From Rhizobium sp. Q54 (GTDB taxonomy: Bacteria > Pseudomonadota > Alphaproteobacteria > Rhizobiales > Aestuariivirgaceae), in contig CAMDBX010000012.1 of the NCBI GenBank assembly GCA_945889445.1, positions 1 to 64,000 of the forward strand: DNA of 64,000 nucleotides, written 5' to 3'. A program made the translations under genes and the position numbers. Position 1 is the stretch's first letter, and every line of letters starts with the position of its first letter. The notes under the pieces are model-generated. The model did not search any database. It worked only from the letters and a program-made list of their open reading frames with translations, and was not told the origin of the DNA. Below, one piece after another: positions 34,777-43,237 of the stretch.

Positions 34777-35912
34777 GCGTGCGTCTCCATTTCGTTCAGC
34801 ACCCACTGGTGAAAGCGGTGGATCTCATATTCCTCCGGCATGAGACGCGCGGCCCGGAAGGCGGGCGAGCGCATGCCGCGCTGGTTCATTTCTGAGGCAG
34901 CACCGTCCTGCTCGATGACGATCTTGGCGAAGCCGGCAACCGCTTCCGCATCAAACCCGTCCTGTGCAAGCGTCGCTTCAGGGAAGTGCCATTCGGCGAT
35001 GAGGCGGGTGCGTTCGGGTGCCATCGGCTGGATCCGGACGGACCGCACGTAATCGACATGCGCCACAATGTAGGTTGAGGGCCACAACGTCACAAAGCTG
35101 TAGCCCGCAAGCCTTTCGGCGTCGGAGAGACCGGGGAACACCGGTCCGCAGGGCTCGCCGGTCACGGTCCAGCTCTTCGCACCGGCGCGCAGATTGGGGC
35201 GTGCCTGCTCATCCGGTGTCCAACCGAGCGCCTCGGACTGGCCCATGATGCCCTTGCCGTAGATCGGCACCATGTCGCAGAGCTCTGGGTGAATGCCGGG
35301 GCAGTGCAGGCATTCCGAATAGTTTTCCCAGAATGCTTTCCAGTTGCAGGCGATCTCGGTTTCCCAGCGGTGACCCGTAACAAGACTGGACATCGGCCAG
35401 TTGTCGAGCGTGCGCAGGCCGACGTCGGCATAGAGATCGCCCGGCGCGGCGTCGAGATTGAGGAACAAAAAACCGTTCCACTCGCGGCACGTCACGCGCT
35501 TCAGCCCATGCGCGGACCTGTCGAAGTCATCCGTGGGAATGGCATGACCGGTTGCAACCAGCGCACCGTCAGAAGCCGCGAATGCGAAAGCATGATAGGG
35601 GCAACGAATGAGCTTGCCGAGCGGCTCGCGCTCGGCGCGGCAGAGTTCAGCCCCACGGTGCGGGCAGGAGTTGTGGAACGCGGAAACCGCCCCGTCGACG
35701 GTGCGCGCAACGATCACGGGCGCCGCGCCCACCTGCACCCGCTGCATCTGGCCCGGGGTGAAATCAGCCACCCTGCCCACCATCACCCATTGCCGCGAAA
35801 ACACCGTCGCCATCTCGCGCGCGAACCAGGCGGCATCCTGATAGGCCTCACGCGGGAGGCCTTCCGGGCAGCGCGCAAGGCGTGGCGAAAGCGGGTGGCG
35901 CTCGAGTCCCAT
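34773..35912 (-). CDS. Rieske-type oxygenase, GbcA/stachydrine-demethylase-like (first gene)
   Basis: A 379-residue Rieske oxygenase. Cluster ligands are Cys83, His85, Cys104 and His107 (CPHRG...CPYHAF). The catalytic segment (NWKAFWENYSECLHCPGIH) gives iron ligands His203 and His208 and bridging Glu200. The ENYxECxHC pattern is that of glycine-betaine and related demethylases, which release a methyl group as formaldehyde. It is the first gene of the seven-gene operon and diverges from a BetI-like regulator. The partner reductase must be encoded elsewhere. Confidence 0.88.
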   Translation of the reverse strand: MGLERHPLSPRLARCPEGLPREAYQDAAWFAREMATVFSRQWVMVGRVADFTPGQMQRVQVGAAPVIVARTVDGAVSAFHNSCPHRGAELCRAEREPLGKLIRCPYHAFAFAASDGALVATGHAIPTDDFDRSAHGLKRVTCREWNGFLFLNLDAAPGDLYADVGLRTLDNWPMSSLVTGHRWETEIACNWKAFWENYSECLHCPGIHPELCDMVPIYGKGIMGQSEALGWTPDEQARPNLRAGAKSWTVTGEPCGPVFPGLSDAERLAGYSFVTLWPSTYIVAHVDYVRSVRIQPMAPERTRLIAEWHFPEATLAQDGFDAEAVAGFAKIVIEQDGAASEMNQRGMRSPAFRAARLMPEEYEIHRFHQWVLNEMETHA

Positions 35913-35972
35913 TACATTCTCCCCGGCATGTTACAGCTGTCTTCCATCGGTCGGACGAAAACAGGCTGCCAT

Positions 35973-35992
35973 TTGACTGGTTGAACTGTCAA
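35973..35992. promoter_or_regulatory. Candidate operator between Rieske operon and BetI-like gene
   Basis: TTGAC tggttgaact GTCAA, an inverted repeat with five-base outer arms and a GTT-g-AAC core, lies in the 147-bp divergent region. TetR-family proteins commonly bind repeats of this size, so the neighbouring regulator is the likely ligand. Short arms make this uncertain. Confidence 0.4.
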
Positions 35993-36059
35993 TCAACTTC
36001 TTCCAGTTTGCTCTTCTGGGCTGATGGTTTAGAAAAATGGCAATGAACAAGGTCTTTTC

Positions 36060-36716
36060 GTGACAAACACCGTGTCTGCCCCACCGGCCCGCACGCCGCG
36101 CACCTTGAGCCGCGAAGAACGCCGCGTACAATTGTTTGAGGCAACGCTCGCGGCCATAGCAGAGTGCGGCTTTTCCCGCACCACCCTGACCGAGGTGGCG
36201 CGCCGCGCCGGCCTTTCGCACGGCTTGGTGCTGTTCCACTTCGAGACCAAGGAGAAGCTCCTCGTCGAGACGCTCGATTATCTCTCGGAGGAGTACAGGA
36301 AGAACTGGCAGGCCACGCTCGATGGTTCCGGTCCAGCGCCTGAGCAGAAACTGGCAGCCCTCATCAACGCCGATTTCAGCCCGCAGGTCTGCCAACCCAG
36401 CCGCATCAATGCCTGGTCCGCCTATTGGGGCGAAAGCCAGAGCCGCCCGCTCTATCTTTCGAAATGCGGCGAGAATGATGAACTCTACATCCGGACGCTG
36501 GAGGGATTCTGCGCTGGGATGAATTCCGCGCACGGCTACCAGATCGATCCGGCGCGTGCCGCACGGCTGATCCGCATCACCACCGAAGGCACATGGCTGG
36601 AGATGACGACGCTGCTCAATCCCTATGACGTGCGGGAAGCCAAGGCCACCGTGTGGACGTGCGCCCAGCTGCTCTATCCGCGACACTTCGGGCCAGAAGG
36701 CCCGCTCGGCCGTTAG
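36060..36716 (+). CDS. TetR-family regulator, BetI-like
   Basis: A 218-residue TetR protein. The N-terminal HTH (LFEATLAAIAECGFSRTTLTEVARRAGLSHG) is followed by a ligand domain whose NAWSAYWGESQSRPLYL segment resembles BetI, the choline-responsive repressor. The start is GTG at 36060. It diverges from the Rieske/importer/cupin operon and is probably its regulator, with a quaternary amine or related cation as inducer. That link is inferred. Confidence 0.85.
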   Translation: MTNTVSAPPARTPRTLSREERRVQLFEATLAAIAECGFSRTTLTEVARRAGLSHGLVLFHFETKEKLLVETLDYLSEEYRKNWQATLDGSGPAPEQKLAALINADFSPQVCQPSRINAWSAYWGESQSRPLYLSKCGENDELYIRTLEGFCAGMNSAHGYQIDPARAARLIRITTEGTWLEMTTLLNPYDVREAKATVWTCAQLLYPRHFGPEGPLGR

Positions 36717-36728
36717 GCTTCACTGAAA

Positions 36729-37289
36729 TCAGGGATAGAACTGGTCGTCGCCGATGCTGAACCACATCGGCTTTTTGGTCCATTTCGGATAGATGCAGTT
36801 CTTGAACTTGCAGTTCATCTGCTGCGGGTTGCGCGCCTGCCATTCGGTGGCCTCCGAGGATACGCGCAGCCGTACCGCTTCCTTGAGCTGGTTGTAGTGC
36901 TGGTCGCGCAGCAGCGGCGCCAGCGGAAAGCCTCCCGCGGCCGCCAGTTCGAACCAGAACAGCGCCTTGGCGGGATCCTGCCGCACGCCGCGCCCGTTGC
37001 CGTAAAAGCGACCCGTCATGTATTGCGCGTCCGCGAGGCCCTGGTAGCCAGCCCTCTTGTACCATTCGAGTGCCAGCTTGAAGTTGCGCGGCACGCCAAG
37101 GCCGTCGTCATAGGCCACGGCAAGGCTGTACTGCGCCCAGGGGTCGCCCTGCTGTGCCAGCGGCCTGAACAGCGCCACCGCCTCCCCGTAGTTGCCGGCA
37201 CGATAGGCGGACAGGCCCTGCGCCAGCTCACCCGCCTGGGCGGGCTGAAGCCAGAAAAGCAGGACAAGGATCGCAACAATTCGTTTCAT
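36729..37289 (-). CDS. Exported Sel1-repeat protein
   Basis: A 186-residue protein with a cleavable signal (MKRIVAILVLLFWLQPAQA) and Sel1/TPR-like repeats (WAQYSLAVAYDDGLGVPRN..., DAQYMTGRFYGNGRGVRQD...). The C-terminal part (NPQQMNCKFKNCIYPKWTKKP) has two cysteines. Such proteins mediate protein contacts in the periplasm. The ATG at 37289 is preferred over 37310 because the signal then starts properly. It has no functional link to its neighbours that I can see. Confidence 0.8.
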   Translation of the reverse strand: MKRIVAILVLLFWLQPAQAGELAQGLSAYRAGNYGEAVALFRPLAQQGDPWAQYSLAVAYDDGLGVPRNFKLALEWYKRAGYQGLADAQYMTGRFYGNGRGVRQDPAKALFWFELAAAGGFPLAPLLRDQHYNQLKEAVRLRVSSEATEWQARNPQQMNCKFKNCIYPKWTKKPMWFSIGDDQFYP

Positions 37290-37398
37290 CCGGCGGTCCA
37301 GGAGAATCACGTTGGCGGCAGTCTAGCGGGAATTCCCGGAAAAGGTGAGGGCTGCCGCCATATTCGTTGCCTTCGCAATCGCGAAACAGCGGCCTTGT

Positions 37399-37441
37399 CT
37401 GTTTAGTGATTTCGTGTTCAGTAAACACAATCACTAAACAG
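37399..37441. promoter_or_regulatory. Large nested palindromic operator upstream of dhaL
   Basis: Perfect 13-base arms (CTGTTTAGTGATT and AATCACTAAACAG) enclose an inner palindrome TGTTCAGTAAACA (37415-37427). The element holds four related half-sites (TGTTTAGT/TGTTCAGT) and ends 15 bases before the dhaL start, so a bound protein would block transcription or initiation. It is likely the site of the operon's regulator. Confidence 0.75.
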
Positions 37442-37456
37442 TGGACCAAAGGCCCG

Positions 37457-38059
37457 ATGGCACTTCCCCTCGATACCCTGCTCGACACGCTTTCGGCCCG
37501 CATCATTGCGGCTGCGGAAGAACTGACAGAACTCGACTCAGCCATCGGTGATGCCGACCACGGCCTCAACATGAAGCGCGGCTTCGAGGCGGTGCAGGCA
37601 GAACGGACGAACATCCTCGCCAAGCCCACCGGAGAGGCCCTCAAGACGGTCGGCATGACGCTGGTCATGAAGGTGGGCGGCGCCTCGGGCCCACTTTACG
37701 GCACGCTGTTCATGACGCTCGGCAAGGAGTTGCCGGAAGATCCCACGCTTGCCGACATCGGCCGTGCGCTGCAGGCATCGGTGGTGGCGCTCAAGGCGCG
37801 CGGCAAGGCCGAAGTCGGCAACAAAACCATGCTCGATGTGCTTGGCCCCGTCGCGGCGCATCTCGAATCCGGCACGGCCAGCCTCGACAGCGTGCGCGCA
37901 CTCGCCACGGCAAGCGCCAGGGCCACCATCCCCATGAAGGCAATCCGTGGCCGCGCGTCATTCCTGGGTGACCGCTCCATCGGTCACATGGACCCGGGCG
38001 CGCGGTCGAGCGAAATCCTGATCACAGCGGTCTGCGACGTGCTGGAGGGCAAGTCATGA
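37457..38059 (+). CDS. dhaL: Dihydroxyacetone kinase subunit DhaL (ADP-binding)
   Basis: A 200-residue subunit that holds ADP and passes a phosphoryl group from DhaM to DhaK-bound dihydroxyacetone. The metal-binding IGDADHG (Asp32, Asp34, His35) and GGASGPLYG loops are typical. The ATG at 37457 lies 15 bases after the palindromic operator. Overlap with dhaM is four bases. The operon lacks the ATP-dependent one-piece kinase, so phosphoenolpyruvate is the donor. Confidence 0.93.
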   Translation: MALPLDTLLDTLSARIIAAAEELTELDSAIGDADHGLNMKRGFEAVQAERTNILAKPTGEALKTVGMTLVMKVGGASGPLYGTLFMTLGKELPEDPTLADIGRALQASVVALKARGKAEVGNKTMLDVLGPVAAHLESGTASLDSVRALATASARATIPMKAIRGRASFLGDRSIGHMDPGARSSEILITAVCDVLEGKS

Positions 38060-38442
38060 CGGTCGGCATCGTCATCGTCTCGCATTCGCCCGATGTGGCG
38101 AAGGGTGCCGCCGACATGGTGCGCCAGATGGTCGGCAACGACGTGCCCCTGGGCTTCTGCGGCGGCAACCCGGATGGCGGCCTCGGCACCAGCGTGGAGA
38201 AGATCCTCGCCGCCATCGATGCGGCTTGGTCGGAGGACGGCATCGCCATCCTGGTCGACCTCGGCGGGGCGGAGACCAACAGCGAGATGGCGATCGAGAT
38301 GTTGCCCGAGGAGAAACAGAAGAAGATCGTCATCTGCAACGCCCCCGTGGTCGAGGGCGCGGTGATGGCCGCAACGGAAGCCTGGGGCGGCGGCTCGCTG
38401 GCTGACGTGAAGCGCACTGCAGAGGAGTTGTCGCCGCAATGA
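38056..38442 (+). CDS. dhaM: DhaM phosphotransferase subunit (EIIA-Man-type domain only)
   Basis: A 128-residue EIIA-Man-like protein with the phospho-accepting His in IVSHSPDVAKG. In E. coli DhaM this domain is fused to HPr and EI-like domains; here those are separate genes that follow. It receives phosphate from the HPr-like protein and passes it to DhaL. It overlaps its neighbours by four bases on both sides. Confidence 0.93.
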   Translation: MTVGIVIVSHSPDVAKGAADMVRQMVGNDVPLGFCGGNPDGGLGTSVEKILAAIDAAWSEDGIAILVDLGGAETNSEMAIEMLPEEKQKKIVICNAPVVEGAVMAATEAWGGGSLADVKRTAEELSPQ

Positions 38443-38732
38443 GCGAGACCGCGAATGGATCGGTGGTGATCACCCATGACGTGGGCCTGCATGCCCGGCC
38501 TTCGGTGAAGCTCACCAAGCTTGCGAAGGGCTTCGCCTCGACGCTGGAAATCGCCGGAACGGCAGAGGGCCCGTGGGTCGATGCCAAGAGCATCGTCAAG
38601 GTGATGGCGATGAAGGCGAAACAGCATTCGACGCTGTTCGTGCGCGCGACCGGAGCGGATGCGCAGGCCGCCGTCGATGCCGTGATCTCGCTCGTGCGCC
38701 GCGATTTCGACGAAGCGGGCGATGGGCACTAG
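38439..38732 (+). CDS. HPr-family phosphocarrier protein
   Basis: A 97-residue HPr-like protein. The active-site His lies in HDVGLHARPSVK and the regulatory-site region is VDAKSIVKVMAM. It sits between DhaM and EI genes with overlaps, so it most likely serves the dihydroxyacetone kinase relay rather than a sugar PTS. Confidence 0.93.
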   Translation: MSETANGSVVITHDVGLHARPSVKLTKLAKGFASTLEIAGTAEGPWVDAKSIVKVMAMKAKQHSTLFVRATGADAQAAVDAVISLVRRDFDEAGDGH

Positions 38733-40302
38733 CCACCAGGGAACCAGCGCCTCCGACGGGCTGTTCCTCGGCCCGCCGCGAAGGCTCGGCTCCGCTCTGG
38801 CCGAGCGGCAGGGAACCGGAAGTTCCGAAGGCGAGCGCGCCGCGCTGCAGGATGCAATTGCGCTTTCCGTCACTGACCTCGCAGTCCTTATGGACCGCGT
38901 CGACGGCGAGGCGCAGGATATTCTAGGCTTTCAGGTGGCCATGCTGGAGGACGACGCGCTGGCGGCGCCTGCCCTTTCGGCAATCGACAGCGGAACGCCC
39001 GCGCATGTCGCATGGTCCGCAGCACTCGACGGCGAGATCGCAGGCTATGAAGCCTCTGAAGATGACTACTTCCGTGCCCGCGCTGCCGACTTGCGTGACA
39101 TCCGTGATCGCGTGCTGCGCAACCTCTCGGGTGGCGAGTCCTCCCGCAGCCCCTCCGGCGCCGTGCTGGTTGGCGAGGACATTGCCCCCACCACCTTCCT
39201 TGAAACCGACTGGAGCGCCGGCGGCGCCATCGTGCTGATGCGCGGCAGCACCACCAGCCACGTCGCCATGCTGGCGCGGGCGCGCGGCATTCCCATGGTG
39301 GTTGGCATGGGTAAACTGCCCGAACATGCCGTGATGATTGCCGTCGATGGTGGCAGCGGAACCGTGCTGGCTGATCCCGATGACTTACAGCGCGCAGCCT
39401 TCAACGCCGCGCTCGCCTCTGACGCGCAGGCGCGCGGCCTCGAGGAGCAGTTCCGCCTTCGCCCTGCTACGCGCCGCAGCGGTGCACGCATCGACATTCT
39501 GATCAATGTGGCCGGCGTCGAGGAGCTCGATCACATCGATCTTTCCTCCTGTGACGGCATCGGCCTCATGCGGTCCGAATTCCTGTTCCGTGACGGGGCG
39601 CCACTACCTGACGAGGAGACGCAGTACCGCGCCTATCGTCGCTTCGTCGAATGGGCGGTGGGCAAGCCCGTCACCATCCGAACGCTCGACATCGGTGGCG
39701 ACAAGCCGGTGCGTGGGTTGACGCCCGATGGCGAGGCCAATCCCTTCCTCGGGTTGCGCGGCGTGCGCCTCACGCTGGCGCGCGAAGACGTGTTCCGCAC
39801 CCAGTTGCGCGCGCTGGCGCGTGCCGCCGTGCATGGCAACCTCAAGGTCATGGTTCCCATGGTCACGGTTCCGGACGAGATCACCCGTTGCGCCGCGCTG
39901 TTTGATGCCTGCGTGGCCGAACTCGATGCGCAGGGCATTGCGGCCCACAGGCCGCCACTCGGCATCATGGTGGAAGTTCCCGCCGTGGCCGTGATGCCAG
40001 AACTCTTCGATGCAGCGGCCTTCTTCTCCATCGGTTCCAACGACCTCACGCAGTACGTGACGGCCTCTTCGCGCGATGATGCGCGGGTCGCGGCGTTGAA
40101 CGATCCATCTCACCCCGCCGTCACGGCGCTCATTTCCAAGGTCGCGCAGTACGGCAGAGGGGCGGGCATACCCGTCAGCCTGTGCGGCGACATGGCAAGC
40201 GAGCCGCGGCACCTCGCAACGCTTCTCGACGCAGGTCTCACTTCGCTCTCCGTCGCGCCCGCGCGCATTGCCCGCCTCAAGGCGGCGATCGCGGAACTCT
40301 GA
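38722..40302 (+). CDS. PTS enzyme I-like phosphoenolpyruvate-protein phosphotransferase
   Basis: A 526-residue enzyme I homologue, slightly shorter than standard (about 570). The phospho-His is in GSTTSHVAMLARARGIP, the PEP-binding segments IGLMRSEFLF and GVRLTLAREDVFRTQL are present and the catalytic Cys lies in SLCGDMASEP. The N-terminal HPr-binding part is present but diverged. It starts inside the HPr gene and would autophosphorylate with PEP and feed HPr, DhaM and DhaL in turn. Confidence 0.92.
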   Translation: MGTSHQGTSASDGLFLGPPRRLGSALAERQGTGSSEGERAALQDAIALSVTDLAVLMDRVDGEAQDILGFQVAMLEDDALAAPALSAIDSGTPAHVAWSAALDGEIAGYEASEDDYFRARAADLRDIRDRVLRNLSGGESSRSPSGAVLVGEDIAPTTFLETDWSAGGAIVLMRGSTTSHVAMLARARGIPMVVGMGKLPEHAVMIAVDGGSGTVLADPDDLQRAAFNAALASDAQARGLEEQFRLRPATRRSGARIDILINVAGVEELDHIDLSSCDGIGLMRSEFLFRDGAPLPDEETQYRAYRRFVEWAVGKPVTIRTLDIGGDKPVRGLTPDGEANPFLGLRGVRLTLAREDVFRTQLRALARAAVHGNLKVMVPMVTVPDEITRCAALFDACVAELDAQGIAAHRPPLGIMVEVPAVAVMPELFDAAAFFSIGSNDLTQYVTASSRDDARVAALNDPSHPAVTALISKVAQYGRGAGIPVSLCGDMASEPRHLATLLDAGLTSLSVAPARIARLKAAIAEL

Positions 40303-40304
40303 AC

Positions 40305-40739
40305 ATGACGCAGGCATCCACAAACCAAACGCCACAGGATGCGGTTGCCGCCTACAAGCGCTTGCTGGCGGCAATCATCGATCGTCGGCCATCGGGCACA
40401 CGCCAGCGGCTGGCCACCGCACTCGCCAAGAACCGCAGCTTCGTGAGCCAGATCACGAACCCCACATATCCGACGCCCATTCCGGCCAGCCATCTGGCGC
40501 AGATCTTTGAGGTCTGCCATTTCTCAGGTCCTGAGCGGCAGGAGTTCACCAGGCTGTATGCCCGCGCGCACCCGAAGAAGATGCTGGCCGAGACACCGGC
40601 AAGCGGTGCCACGGTGGTCGAACTGCCGGACCTTGGCGACGAGATGCGCAACAAGAAACTGCAGGGGCTGGTCAGCGCCTTCGTGCGGGACATTGCAAAG
40701 CTGATCGAAGACGAACGGGAAAAAGGGAAACGGCGATGA
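40305..40739 (+). CDS. Small helix-turn-helix protein embedded in dha operon
   Basis: A 144-residue protein of no family I can name with certainty. Residues about 30-75 (GTRQRLATALAKNRSFVSQI...IPASHLAQIFEVCHFS) look like a Cro/XRE-type HTH, and the C-terminus is a charged helix. It starts two bases after the EI stop and overlaps dhaK by four bases, so it is made together with the kinase. It could repress its own operon through the palindrome at 37399-37441, in a role like that of DhaR/DhaS elsewhere. This is inference from position. Confidence 0.7.
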   Translation: MTQASTNQTPQDAVAAYKRLLAAIIDRRPSGTRQRLATALAKNRSFVSQITNPTYPTPIPASHLAQIFEVCHFSGPERQEFTRLYARAHPKKMLAETPASGATVVELPDLGDEMRNKKLQGLVSAFVRDIAKLIEDEREKGKRR

Positions 40740-41719
40740 AAAAACTCATCAACGACGTGTCGACGGTGCTCACGGAGAGCCTGGACGGTTTCGTGGCCGC
40801 ACATGGCGACATCATCACGCTTGGGCCTGAGCACAAGTTCGTGCAACGCAAGGTGCTGAAGCGAGGCAAGGTGGCGTTGCTATCAGGCGGTGGCGCCGGC
40901 CATGAGCCCTTGCATGCGGGCTTCGTTGGCCATGGCATGCTCGATGCCGCCTGTCCGGGCCAGGTCTTCACCTCGCCCACGCCCGACCAGATGATCGCCG
41001 CGGCAGAGGCCGTGGATACCGGTGCGGGCGTCCTGTTCATCGTCAAGAACTACGAAGGCGACGTCATGAACTTCGACATGGCGCGCGAGATGGCGGGTCG
41101 CGACATCGAGACCGTCATCACCGATGACGACGTCGCCGTCGAGAACTCGCTCTACACCACCGGCCGCCGCGGCGTTGCCGGCACGCTGGTGGTCGAGAAG
41201 GTGGTCGGCGCGGCAGCTGAGCAAGGAGCCGACCTCAAGAGCCTCAAGGCACTGGGCGACAGGGTGAACCGCGCCACCCGCTCCATGGGTGTGGCGCTCA
41301 CCAGCTGCACCGTGCCTGCTGCCGGCAAGCCCACCTTCGACATCGGCCCGACCGAGATGGAAATGGGTGTGGGCATCCACGGCGAACCCGGCCGCCGCCG
41401 CGTAACATTGCGCACGGCGAATGAGATCGCCGAGGAGATGGTCGCCGCCATCGCGGGCGACCTCAATGTGAAGGGAAATGCCCTGCTCTTCGTCAACGGC
41501 TTCGGCGGCACGCCGTCGATGGAGCTTTACCTCATGTACAACGCCGCCGTCGCGCAGCTGGCCAAGCACGGCATCATGCCGGTCCGTTCACTTGTCGGCA
41601 GCTATGTCACGTCGCTCGACATGGCCGGCTGTTCGATTACCGTCACCATGCTGGATGACGCGATCACCAAGGGCTGGGATGCGCCCGTTCACACCCCTGC
41701 CCTGCGCTGGGGACTCTAA
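40736..41719 (+). CDS. dhaK: Dihydroxyacetone kinase subunit DhaK
   Basis: A 327-residue substrate-binding subunit. The GGGAGHEP motif with its His and the covalent substrate-binding His in GVGIHGEPG are both present, as is the GFGGTP loop. Together with dhaL and dhaM it converts dihydroxyacetone to dihydroxyacetone phosphate. Final gene of the operon; it ends convergent with aspA, overlapping it by four bases. Confidence 0.94.
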   Translation: MKKLINDVSTVLTESLDGFVAAHGDIITLGPEHKFVQRKVLKRGKVALLSGGGAGHEPLHAGFVGHGMLDAACPGQVFTSPTPDQMIAAAEAVDTGAGVLFIVKNYEGDVMNFDMAREMAGRDIETVITDDDVAVENSLYTTGRRGVAGTLVVEKVVGAAAEQGADLKSLKALGDRVNRATRSMGVALTSCTVPAAGKPTFDIGPTEMEMGVGIHGEPGRRRVTLRTANEIAEEMVAAIAGDLNVKGNALLFVNGFGGTPSMELYLMYNAAVAQLAKHGIMPVRSLVGSYVTSLDMAGCSITVTMLDDAITKGWDAPVHTPALRWGL

Positions 41720-43113
41720 CGCTGGCCGAGAAGGTTGGCGACGGAGAAGGCCTGCTGCACCTGTTCCTCCGTCATCAACCCCTCGGAAAGGACGACATCG
41801 CGGATGCTGCGGCGTGACTTCAGCGCCGTCTTTGCCACGCGGCTTGCCGCTTCATAGCCGATATAGGGGTTGAGAGCCGTCACGGTGACAAGCGAACCCT
41901 CGAGCAGTTCCGCACAACGCTCGCGGTCAGCCTCGATGCCGACGATGCACTTCTCGCGGAGCACCGCCATGCCGCGGAGCAGCATGCGCATCGACTGCAT
42001 GATGTTGAGAACGATGACCGGCTCCATGGCGTTGAGCTGCAACTGGCCTGCCTCCGCCGCGAGTGTCACGGTCAGGTCGTTGCCGATCACCTGATAGGCA
42101 ATCTGGTTGACCACCTCCGGGATGACCGGGTTGACCTTGCCCGGCATGATCGAGGAGCCCGCCTGCACCGCCGGAAGCCTGATCTCGCCCAAGCCAGCGC
42201 GCGGCCCCGAGTTCAAGAGACGCAAGTCGTTGCAGATCTTGGAGAGCTTCACGGCGATACGCTTCAGCACGCTGGAGAAGGTGACGAAGGCCCCGAGGTC
42301 GGAGGTCGCCTCGATAAGGTCTGCCGCGGGCACCATCGGCACGCCGGATATCTCCGCCAGGTTGCGGATGACGCGCTCCGAATAGCCTTCCGGCGTGTTG
42401 ATGCCGGTGCCGATCGCCGTGCCGCCCAAGTTCACCTCGCGCAGCAGGCCGGCGAATTCCTTGAGGCGCTCGATGTCCTCGGCAACCGTCACCGCGAAGG
42501 CGCGGAACTCGGATCCCAGCCGCATCGGCACCGCATCCATCAACTGCGTGCGGCCAACCTTGATGACGTCGTCGAATTCCCTGGCCTTGGCCATCAGCGC
42601 CTCGACCAGCAGCCGCTGCTCCTCGATCAGGGCCGGGCAGGCGCGCAGCACGGTGAGCCGCACCGCGGTGGGATAGACGTCGTTCGTCGACTGCGACAGG
42701 TTCACGTGGTCGTTGGGATTGATCGTGGCGTAATCACCACGCGGCTTGCCGAGCAGCTTGAGGGCGAGGTTGGCGATCACCTCATTGGCATTCATGTTGG
42801 TGGAGGTTCCGGCACCGCCCTGCAGCATGTCGACCACGAAGTCGTGATGCTCGTCGCCCGCGATGACCAGGTCGCAGGCCGAGACGATGGCCTGGGCAAC
42901 CTCCGGCTTCAGACGTCCAAAGTCGCGGTTGGCCAGCGCCGCCGCCTTCTTGACCATGGCGAGTGACTCGATGAGTTCCGGGAAGTGCGCCAGCGTGATG
43001 CCGGTGATGGGGAAGTTCTCCACCGCCCTTGCGGTGTGGATGCCGTAGTCTGCCTCCGCTGGAATTTCCATTTCGCCGATGGAATCACGTTCGGTGCGCA
43101 TGCGCCGCATCAT
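41716..43113 (-). CDS. aspA: Aspartate ammonia-lyase
   Basis: About 465 residues of the fumarase/aspartase superfamily. It carries QGGAGTSTNMNANEV, the LSQSTNDVYPTA segment and the catalytic GSSIMPGKVNP loop. It reversibly deaminates aspartate to fumarate. The GGGAG before ATG at 43113 supports that start; the frame opens to 43173. Some superfamily members use other amino acids, so aspartase is the best but not the only reading. Confidence 0.9.
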   Translation of the reverse strand: MMRRMRTERDSIGEMEIPAEADYGIHTARAVENFPITGITLAHFPELIESLAMVKKAAALANRDFGRLKPEVAQAIVSACDLVIAGDEHHDFVVDMLQGGAGTSTNMNANEVIANLALKLLGKPRGDYATINPNDHVNLSQSTNDVYPTAVRLTVLRACPALIEEQRLLVEALMAKAREFDDVIKVGRTQLMDAVPMRLGSEFRAFAVTVAEDIERLKEFAGLLREVNLGGTAIGTGINTPEGYSERVIRNLAEISGVPMVPAADLIEATSDLGAFVTFSSVLKRIAVKLSKICNDLRLLNSGPRAGLGEIRLPAVQAGSSIMPGKVNPVIPEVVNQIAYQVIGNDLTVTLAAEAGQLQLNAMEPVIVLNIMQSMRMLLRGMAVLREKCIVGIEADRERCAELLEGSLVTVTALNPYIGYEAASRVAKTALKSRRSIRDVVLSEGLMTEEQVQQAFSVANLLGQR

Positions 43114-43237
43114 CAAGCTCCCATTTCGCCGTTGCCCTGTTGCCGGGGCGTTTTCTTGGAATGTATACTGCAATCATAGGATGGAACGGAGCTTGCCGCC
43201 CCTGAAATCGGCGCAATGCTCTCACCCGTGGAAAATC

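Noticed and set aside
38439-40302. General sugar PTS (ptsHI)
   Set aside because: Both genes are embedded between dhaM and dhaK with overlaps and no sugar EII genes are near, so a dedicated Dha relay is more likely.
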